Positions 1-4,416 of a stretch of 7,021 nucleotides of DNA are shown here, in pieces (position 1 is the first letter of the stretch; each line of letters starts with the position of its first letter). Below the pieces are notes generated by a model that was not told the DNA's origin, did no database searches, and worked only from the letters and a program-made list of their open reading frames with translations. The stretch covers positions 1 through 7,021 of the forward strand of contig JAJYAW010000146.1 of the NCBI GenBank assembly GCA_021779335.1, given 5' to 3'. This DNA is from Myxococcales bacterium. Lineage in GTDB: Bacteria; Myxococcota; Myxococcia; Myxococcales; Anaeromyxobacteraceae. The translations under genes were made by a program, and so were the position numbers.

Positions 1-32
1 GGCGACGATCGGCCGCGGACCCCGCCGGCCGG

Positions 33-57
33 GCCGGGCCCGACCCAACCGCCCGGC
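33..57. other. GC-rich hairpin upstream of icd
   Basis: A 7-bp perfect inverted repeat, GCCGGGC at 33-39 and GCCCGGC at 51-57, encloses an 11-base loop. The first 60 bases are almost pure G+C and then change abruptly to an AT-richer patch (61-127). No T-tract follows on the + strand. This could be the 3' end signal of a gene lying before the window, but chance pairing is easy at this base composition. I see no coding region in 1-210 that I can support. Confidence 0.2.
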
Positions 58-127
58 AGGTCGTAAATATCCGGTTCGTCGAGGGTTTTTCAGACCTGAC
101 GAGTCCACTTTGTGCCCGGAATCTGCC

Positions 128-160
128 TTGACAGCACCGGCCAGACTTGGTGTTTAGCGT
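128..160 (+). promoter_or_regulatory. Candidate promoter of icd-mdh
   Basis: A perfect TTGACA (-35) lies at 128-133. A 17-base spacer leads to TGTTTA at 151-156, a poor -10; the overlapping TAGCGT at 155-160 would be a better hexamer but with a 21-base spacer. The -35 match stands out in this GC-rich background, and it is the best sigma-70-like element before icd. A start near 163-167 would give a leader of about 115 bases. A related arrangement (CTGACA, 17 bases, TTAAAG, then AGCGT) precedes acnB. The exact -10 is uncertain. Confidence 0.45.
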
Positions 161-174
161 GCCTCCGCCGAAGC

Positions 175-226
175 GAGCCGCATCCGAGACGCCGAAGAGG
201 TCCCTCGGCGATGGAGCGGCATCCGA
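175..226 (+). repeat. Direct repeat in the icd leader
   Basis: GAGCCGCATCCGA at 175-187 recurs as GAGCGGCATCCGA at 214-226, with 12 of 13 bases the same and a 39-base period. Between the copies, CGCCGA (190-195) can pair with TCGGCG (205-210) to form a 6-bp hairpin. The region is untranslated or overlaps the possible upstream ORF. It may be a structured leader, but no known riboswitch or binding site is recognised. Confidence 0.4.
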
Positions 227-285
227 AGCCGGCCACCGAGATCCGCGAGACCAGGAACGAAGCACCACCCAAGGAGACTGAATGA
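211..285 (+). CDS. Possible leader peptide ORF, 24 codons, overlapping icd start
   Basis: An ATG at 211 opens 24 codons ending in TGA at 283-285, so its stop overlaps the icd start as ATGA (282-285), the usual geometry of translational coupling. The peptide would be rich in Glu (6) and Pro (4), with no hydrophobic segment. It would have only a weak ribosome site, AGAGG at 196-200, ten bases before the ATG. There is no run of one amino acid that would suggest classical attenuation. The icd AAGGAG site lies inside this ORF, so ribosomes translating it would cross the icd start. A short ORF of this size can arise by chance; the coupling geometry is the only real argument for it. Confidence 0.25.
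   Translation: MERHPKPATEIRETRNEAPPKETE
271..276 (+). promoter_or_regulatory. Ribosome binding site of icd
   Basis: AAGGAG sits five bases before ATG 282. It lies in a 13-base block (CACCCAAGGAGAC, 266-278) that is repeated exactly before mdh. A TGA at 279-281, in frame with icd, abuts the ATG, so no longer icd start is possible. Confidence 0.85.
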
Positions 286-2513
286 CGACCAAGACGTCGA
301 AGATCATCTGGACCCAGATTGACGAGGCGCCGGCGCTGGCGACCTACTCGCTCCTCCCCATCGTCCAGGCCTTCGTGAAGGGCACCGGCGTCGAGGTCGA
401 GACGCGGGACATCTCCGTGGCCGGGCGCATCCTCGCCGCCTTCCCGGAGCGGCTGAAGCCGGAGCAGAAGGTCGCGGACTACCTGGCCCAGCTCGGCGAG
501 CTCGCCAAGACCCCCGACGCGAACATCATCAAGCTCCCGAACGTCAGCGCCTCGCTCCCGCAGCTCAAGGAGGCCATCGCCGAGCTCCAGCAGCACGGCT
601 ACGACGTCCCGAACTACCCCGAGAGCCCGAAGGACGAGGCCGAGAAGGCCATCCAGGCGCGGTACGCCAGGTGCCTCGGCAGCGCCGTGAACCCGGTGCT
701 CCGCGAGGGGAACTCGGACCGCCGGTCGCCCCCCGCGGTGAAGAACTTCTCCAGGAAGCACCCGCACAAGCTCGGCGCGTGGTCCAAGGACTCGAAGGCC
801 CACGTCGCGCACATGACCGCGGACGACTTCTACGGCCACGAGACGTCGACGACCATCGCCAGGGCGACGACCTACCGGATCGAGCACGTGGACGCCGCCG
901 GCCAGGTGTCGGTCCTGAAGAAGGACGCCCCGCTCAAGGACGGCGAGATCATCGACTCGACCGTGATGAGCGTGAAGGCGCTCCGCGCGTTCATCGAGGC
1001 GCAGATCGAGGACGCCAAGGCCAAGGGCGTGCTCTTCTCGGTCCACCTCAAGGCCACCATGATGAAGGTCTCCGACCCCGTCATGTTCGGCCACTTCGTG
1101 ACGGTCTTCTTCAAGGAGGTCTTCGAGAAGCACGGCGCCGCGCTGAAGCAGGCGGGCGTCAACCCGAACCTCGGGCTCGGCGACCTCTACAAGAAGATCG
1201 AGGCGCTCCCGGCCGACAAGCGGGCGGAGATCGAGGCGGACATCAAGGCCACCTACGCCAGGCGCCCGGCGCTCGCCATGGTCGACTCGGACAAGGGCAT
1301 CACCAACCTGCACGCGCCGAACGACATCATCATCGACGCCTCGATGCCGGTCGTCATCCGCGAGTCCGGCCAGATGTGGGGCGCGGACGGCAAGCTCCAC
1401 GACGCCAAGGCGGTCATCCCGGATCGCTGCTATGCGACCATCTACGAGGAGTGCATCGAGAACTGCAAGCGGTTCGGCGCGCTCGACCCGGCGACCATGG
1501 GCTCCGTCCCGAACGTCGGCCTGATGGCGCAGCAGGCCGAGGAGTACGGGTCGCACGACAAGACCTTCATCGCCGCCGCGCCCGGGACCATCCGCGTCGT
1601 CGACGGCGCCGGCGCCACGCTCCTCCAGCAGAAGGTGGAGGCGGGCGACATCTTCCGCATGTGCCAGGCGAAGGACGAGGCCATCAAGGACTGGGTCAAG
1701 CTGGCCGTCAACCGCGCCCGCGCCACCGGCACCCCGGCCGTCTTCTGGCTCGACAGGAACCGCGGCCACGACGCGCAGGTGATCGCCAAGGTCGAGCGGT
1801 ACCTCAAGGACCACGACACCAAGGGGCTCGACCTCCGGATCCTGTCCCCGGTCGAGGCGATGCGCCTCTCCCTCACCCGCATCCGCGAGGGGAAGGACAC
1901 CATCTCGGTCACCGGCAACGCCCTGCGCGACTACCTGACCGACCTGTTCCCCATCCTCGAGATCGGCACCTCGGCCAAGATGCTCTCCGTGGTGCCGCTG
2001 CTCGCCGGTGGCGGGCTCTTCGAGACCGGCGCCGGCGGCTCGGCCCCCAAGCACGTGCAGCAGTTCGTGAAGGAGGGGTACCTCCGCTGGGACTCGCTGG
2101 GCGAGTTCTCGGCCCTGGGCGCCTCGCTGGAGCACATCGCCGCCACCGCCAAGAACGCCAAGGCCGCCGTGCTCTCGGAGACGCTGGACGCGGCCATCGG
2201 CAAGTTCCTCGACAACAACAAGTCTCCGGCCCGCAAGGTCGGCCAGATCGACAACCGCGGCAGCCACTTCTACCTGGCCATGTACTGGGCCGAGGCGCTG
2301 GCGGCGCAGGGGAAGGACCAGGAGCTCAAGGCCCGCTTCGCCAAGGTGGCCAAGGCGCTCCAGGAGGGCGAGGCCAGGATCAACGCCGAGCTGCTCGGCG
2401 CCCAGGGGAAGCCCGTCGACCTGGGCGGCTACTACCAGCCGGACCCGGTGAAGACCGGCAAGGCCATGCGGCCCAGCCCGACCCTCAACGCCATCATCGA
2501 CGGCCTCGCGTAG
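282..2513 (+). CDS. icd: Monomeric NADP-dependent isocitrate dehydrogenase
   Basis: This cytoplasmic enzyme oxidatively decarboxylates isocitrate to 2-oxoglutarate and CO2, giving NADPH; it needs Mg or Mn. At 743 residues it matches the single-chain IDH-II family (about 740), not the roughly 400-residue dimeric type. Residues I recall as catalytic or ligand-binding in the Azotobacter vinelandii enzyme are all present, shifted by two: Ser134, Asn137, Arg141 and Arg147 around LREGNSDRR, Lys257 (HLKATM), Asp352 (IDASMP), Tyr422, Arg549-Asp550 (LRDYLTD), and the NADP-site residues His591, Arg602 and Arg651. The expected fold is a small domain built from both ends (about 1-145 and 568-743) with a large domain between. 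The start is fixed by AAGGAG and by an in-frame TGA directly before the ATG. The gene is first in a likely unit with mdh, 45 bases away. No frameshift or missing key residue is seen. Confidence 0.97.
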   Translation: MTTKTSKIIWTQIDEAPALATYSLLPIVQAFVKGTGVEVETRDISVAGRILAAFPERLKPEQKVADYLAQLGELAKTPDANIIKLPNVSASLPQLKEAIAELQQHGYDVPNYPESPKDEAEKAIQARYARCLGSAVNPVLREGNSDRRSPPAVKNFSRKHPHKLGAWSKDSKAHVAHMTADDFYGHETSTTIARATTYRIEHVDAAGQVSVLKKDAPLKDGEIIDSTVMSVKALRAFIEAQIEDAKAKGVLFSVHLKATMMKVSDPVMFGHFVTVFFKEVFEKHGAALKQAGVNPNLGLGDLYKKIEALPADKRAEIEADIKATYARRPALAMVDSDKGITNLHAPNDIIIDASMPVVIRESGQMWGADGKLHDAKAVIPDRCYATIYEECIENCKRFGALDPATMGSVPNVGLMAQQAEEYGSHDKTFIAAAPGTIRVVDGAGATLLQQKVEAGDIFRMCQAKDEAIKDWVKLAVNRARATGTPAVFWLDRNRGHDAQVIAKVERYLKDHDTKGLDLRILSPVEAMRLSLTRIREGKDTISVTGNALRDYLTDLFPILEIGTSAKMLSVVPLLAGGGLFETGAGGSAPKHVQQFVKEGYLRWDSLGEFSALGASLEHIAATAKNAKAAVLSETLDAAIGKFLDNNKSPARKVGQIDNRGSHFYLAMYWAEALAAQGKDQELKARFAKVAKALQEGEARINAELLGAQGKPVDLGGYYQPDPVKTGKAMRPSPTLNAIIDGLA

Positions 2514-2528
2514 CGCGTAGCGCGTAGA
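2508..2528 (+). repeat. Three 7-base repeats giving stops in all three frames
   Basis: GCGTAGC, GCGTAGC and GCGTAGA follow one another directly at 2508-2528. The first TAG (2511-2513) is the icd stop. The second (2518-2520) and third (2525-2527) fall in the other two frames because the period is seven. The repeat thus closes every + strand frame just before the mdh leader. It may be slippage of a stop-containing heptamer or may be kept as a translation barrier. Confidence 0.9.
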
Positions 2529-2546
2529 CCCGTAACCAACACACCC

Positions 2547-2552
2547 AAGGAG
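2547..2552 (+). promoter_or_regulatory. Ribosome binding site of mdh
   Basis: AAGGAG lies six bases before ATG 2559. The surrounding CACCCAAGGAGAC (2542-2554) is identical to the block before icd. No other ATG, GTG or TTG in this frame lies between the icd stop and 2559. Confidence 0.85.
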
Positions 2553-2558
2553 ACGACC

Positions 2559-3512
2559 ATGGCAAGGAAGAAGATTGCGTTGATCGGCGGCGGGCAGATC
2601 GGTGGCGTGCTGGCGCAGCTCGCGGCGCTCCGCGAGCTGGGCGACGTGGTGCTGTTCGACATCGTGGAGGGGCTGCCCCAGGGCAAGACCCTCGACATCG
2701 CCGAGGCGGCCCCGGTCGACGGCTTCGACGTCAGCGTCAAGGGCACCAACAGCTACGAGGACATCAAGGGCGCCGACGTGGTCATCGTCACGGCCGGCCT
2801 GCCCCGCAAGCCCGGCATGAGCCGCGACGACCTGATCTCGGTGAACTCCAAGATCATGACCAGCGTGGCCGAGGGCATCAAGCAGTACGCCCCGGGCGCC
2901 TTCGTCATCGTCATCTCGAACCCGCTCGACGCGATGGTGACGCTCTGCCAGCGCATCACCGGCTTCCCGCACGCGCGGGTGGTCGGCCAGGCCGGCGTGC
3001 TCGACTCGGCCCGCTTCGCCGCCTTCATCGCCTGGGAGCTGGGCGTGTCGGTCAAGGACGTCTCGGCGGTCACGCTGGGCGGCCACGGCGACGACATGGT
3101 CCCGCTGGTCCGCTACACCTCGGTGTGCGGCGTGCCGGTCATGGAGCTGCTGGAGAGGAAGTACGGCGGCGCCGCCAAGGCCAAGGAGGTCATGGACGCC
3201 ATGGTCAAGCGGACCCGCGGCGCCGGCGGTGAGGTGGTGGCCCTGCTGAAGACCGGCTCGGCCTTCTACTCGCCCGCCTCGTCGGCCATCGCCATGGCCG
3301 AGTCCTTCCTCAAGGACTCGAAGCGCGTCCTCCCCACGTGCGTCTACCTGAACGGCGAGTTCGGCGTGAAGGGGCTCTACGTGGGCGTGCCGGTGGTCAT
3401 CGGGGCCGGCGGCGCCGAGAGGATCCTCGAGCTCAAGCTCAACGCCGAGGAGCAGGCCATGATGGACAAGTCGGTCAAGGCCGTGGCCGACCTGGTGGCG
3501 ACGCTGAAGTAG
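2559..3512 (+). CDS. mdh: Malate dehydrogenase, NAD-dependent, LDH-like type
   Basis: It interconverts malate and oxaloacetate with NAD+/NADH in the cytoplasm. The 317-residue length fits the lactate-dehydrogenase-like MDH group. The N-terminal Rossmann fold shows the glycine-rich loop GGGQIGG (10-16) and an acidic residue at the end of the second strand (Asp34 in LFDI), which favours NAD over NADP. The mobile loop GLPRKPGMSR carries Arg83 at the position that is Gln in lactate dehydrogenases, plus Arg89; this points to malate rather than lactate. SNPLDAM (120-126) contains the substrate-binding Asn121. Asp149 and Arg152 (LDSARF) and His176 (LGGHGDDM) complete the catalytic relay. The gene follows icd by 45 bases in the same frame with the same ribosome site, so the two are probably co-transcribed. 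A strong hairpin follows the stop. No defect is visible. Confidence 0.97.
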   Translation: MARKKIALIGGGQIGGVLAQLAALRELGDVVLFDIVEGLPQGKTLDIAEAAPVDGFDVSVKGTNSYEDIKGADVVIVTAGLPRKPGMSRDDLISVNSKIMTSVAEGIKQYAPGAFVIVISNPLDAMVTLCQRITGFPHARVVGQAGVLDSARFAAFIAWELGVSVKDVSAVTLGGHGDDMVPLVRYTSVCGVPVMELLERKYGGAAKAKEVMDAMVKRTRGAGGEVVALLKTGSAFYSPASSAIAMAESFLKDSKRVLPTCVYLNGEFGVKGLYVGVPVVIGAGGAERILELKLNAEEQAMMDKSVKAVADLVATLK

Positions 3513-3535
3513 CGCCGTCCCTCGCCGAAGCAACC

Positions 3536-3569
3536 CGGGGCCCCGGCCGCGCCAGCGACCGGGGCCTCG
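3536..3569 (+). terminator. Likely transcription end after mdh (GC hairpin, no T-tract)
   Basis: Bases 3536-3546 pair with 3559-3569 over 11 positions (one G-T), with a perfect 8-bp core of GGCCCCGG and CCGGGGCC. After one mismatch, CGC (3548-3550) and GCG (3555-3557) add three more pairs around a GCCA loop. It starts 24 bases after the mdh stop. No run of T follows, so it is not a classical intrinsic terminator. In very GC-rich genomes such stems often mark transcript ends or protect the 3' end. A second GC stretch with three GCCCC repeats follows at 3599-3613. Confidence 0.5.
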
Positions 3570-3621
3570 CCCTGTCCGGGCGCCCCCCCTGCGGGGCCGC
3601 CCCGCCCCGCCCCGCCGGCGG

Positions 3622-3630
3622 TGGTATCAT
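3622..3630 (+). promoter_or_regulatory. Possible extended -10 element before the cysteine-rich gene
   Basis: TGGTATCAT at 3622-3630 fits an extended -10 (TGn followed by TATAAT with one mismatch) and is a rare AT-containing island in a GC block. No -35 is visible at 17 bases upstream. Transcription would begin near 3637, leaving only about 11 bases before the ATG, just enough to hold the ribosome site. Confidence 0.3.
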
Positions 3631-3638
3631 CTCGCGGC

Positions 3639-3643
3639 GGAGG
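3639..3643 (+). promoter_or_regulatory. Ribosome binding site choosing ATG 3648
   Basis: GGAGG ends four bases before ATG 3648, slightly close but workable. An earlier in-frame GTG at 3621 has no such site, and using it would place nine extra polar residues ahead of the signal peptide. The ATG start puts Arg-Arg directly before the hydrophobic core. Confidence 0.65.
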
Positions 3644-3647
3644 TCCC

Positions 3648-4202
3648 ATGCGCCGCGCCACCGTCCTCCTCGCCCTGCTCGCGCTGGCCGCCACCCGGGG
3701 GGACTGCACCGGCGCCGGCGGCGGCCCCTACGACCCCTGCGCCGGCCGGGCCTGCGGCGACGCCTGCTCGCTCTGCCAGCCCGGCGTCCCCGGCTGCTTC
3801 GAGTCGGCCGTCGTGAAGGCCTGCGACCCCCTCGGCCGGTGCCAGGCGGCCACGCCCGACCTGTGCGCCCCGGCCACGGCGGCCTGCGCCTGGCGCGCCT
3901 GCGGCGCCCCCTGCGTCGTCGAGCCGGCCTGCCGGAGCGCCGTGCCGCCGTGCATGCTGCCGTCCCTCCTCGGGCACTGCGACCGGGACGGGACGTGCCA
4001 GACGCGGCTCCCGGTGGGCCCCGGCTTCTGCGCGCCGCCGCTCCCGGACCCCGGCTGCCGCGGCAAGGCCTGCGGGGACGCCTGCGGCCTCTGCCCGGCG
4101 GGCACCGATCCGGCCGCCTGCCCGGTCCCGAGCCTGGCCGCCACCGCCTGCGACCGCGACCTCCACTGCGTCACCGCGGGGACCTTCAGCTGCGCCCCGT
4201 AA
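3648..4202 (+). CDS. Secreted cysteine-rich protein with three eight-cysteine modules
   Basis: I do not recognise this 184-residue protein. Residues 1-19 look like an export signal: Arg2-Arg3, then a hydrophobic core (about 5-15), then a polar stretch. The rest holds 25 cysteines (about 14%) arranged in three tandem modules, at 31-73, 80-128 and 137-182. Each has eight cysteines spaced C-x4-C-x3-C-x(2,5)-C-x(6,8)-C-x(8,9)-C-x5-C-x(7,10)-C. Each module opens with C-x-x-(R/K)-A-C-G-x-x-C and has a C-D-x-x-x-x-C like stretch near its middle to end. Twenty-four paired cysteines would give up to 12 disulfides in a small rigid extracytoplasmic protein; metal binding is the alternative. Cys20, outside the modules, could be a lipid attachment site, but the preceding TRGD is not a normal lipobox. 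From memory, similar CGxxCxxC repeats occur in hypothetical myxobacterial proteins. No link with the flanking TCA genes is evident. High confidence that it is a gene, none in its function. Confidence 0.8.
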   Translation: MRRATVLLALLALAATRGDCTGAGGGPYDPCAGRACGDACSLCQPGVPGCFESAVVKACDPLGRCQAATPDLCAPATAACAWRACGAPCVVEPACRSAVPPCMLPSLLGHCDRDGTCQTRLPVGPGFCAPPLPDPGCRGKACGDACGLCPAGTDPAACPVPSLAATACDRDLHCVTAGTFSCAP

Positions 4203-4251
4203 CGGCGCTCCCCGTTTCCCGAGCCGCCTCGGCACCTTCCGCGCGCGTCAA

Positions 4252-4280
4252 TTGTGGACCGCTCCGGTCCCCCTAAGCGT
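4252..4280 (+). promoter_or_regulatory. Weak second promoter-like element upstream of acnB
   Basis: TTGTGG (4252-4257) is followed after 16 bases by TAAGCG (4274-4279) within CTAAGCGT (4273-4280). The AAGCGT end matches the one in the stronger acnB candidate and resembles TTTAGCGT before icd. Both hexamers are poor, so this rests mainly on the shared ending. Confidence 0.2.
4256..4270. promoter_or_regulatory. Inverted repeat, possible operator, in the acnB upstream region
   Basis: GGACCG (4256-4261) and CGGTCC (4265-4270) form a perfect 6-bp inverted repeat around CTC. It lies about 45 bases before the better acnB promoter candidate and inside the weaker one. It could be a regulator site or a short hairpin after the cysteine-rich gene. 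No known operator consensus is recognised. Confidence 0.3.
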
Positions 4281-4313
4281 CGATTCTCACGACGTTTTCC
4301 AGCGACGGCGCGG

Positions 4314-4345
4314 CTGACACCCACCCCTCCGGCGTGTTAAAGCGT
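4314..4345 (+). promoter_or_regulatory. Candidate promoter of acnB
   Basis: CTGACA (4314-4319) matches TTGACA at five of six bases. After 17 bases comes TTAAAG (4337-4342), followed by CGT. The block GTGTTAAAGCGT (4334-4345) closely parallels GTGTTTAGCGT (150-160) before icd, each below a TGACA-type -35. A start near 4350 would leave a leader of about 65 bases. This suggests acnB is transcribed separately from icd-mdh, perhaps by the same sigma factor. Confidence 0.45.
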
Positions 4346-4403
4346 CACCCCACCCGGGAGCCTCGGCGTCGAGGCGGCCCTGGGACCCTTTGACCGACAG
4401 GAC

Positions 4404-4409
4404 AAGGAG
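4404..4409 (+). promoter_or_regulatory. Ribosome binding site choosing GTG 4417 for acnB
   Basis: AAGGAG lies seven bases before GTG 4417. The open frame could begin at TTG 4390, but then the ribosome site would lie inside the gene and nine residues absent from other AcnB proteins would be added. The GTG start gives a first residue run (IEAYLKHVEERSAQG) that lines up with the E. coli AcnB N-terminus. Confidence 0.85.
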
Positions 4410-4416
4410 CACCAAC

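Noticed and set aside
671..2527. A 618-codon + strand frame inside icd
   Set aside because: It is an out-of-frame reading of icd rich in Arg, Gly and Pro; it ends only at the third TAG of the heptamer repeat.
90..3533. A very long open frame (1147 codons) on the - strand across icd and mdh
   Set aside because: icd and mdh lie in the same frame and nearly all third codon positions are G or C, which removes stops from the opposite strand. The translation is a low-complexity mix of Arg, Gly, Leu, Val, Asp and His with no domain, while both + strand genes have every catalytic residue.
3599..3613. Three GCCCC repeats as a possible regulatory or repeat element
   Set aside because: It is a short low-complexity GC run in an intergenic stretch, too simple to assign a role.
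4219..4232. Small hairpin CCGAG-CCGC-CTCGG after the cysteine-rich gene as a terminator
   Set aside because: The stem has only 5 bp and no T-tract; such stems are common by chance at this base composition.
3627..4324. Two overlapping - strand frames opposite the cysteine-rich gene
   Set aside because: Neither shows a domain or a good ribosome site, whereas the + strand has a ribosome site, signal-like N-terminus and regular cysteine spacing.
4390..4416. A TTG start for acnB nine codons upstream
   Set aside because: It has no ribosome site in front, it would bury the AAGGAG of 4404-4409 inside the gene, and the extra residues do not match AcnB N-termini.
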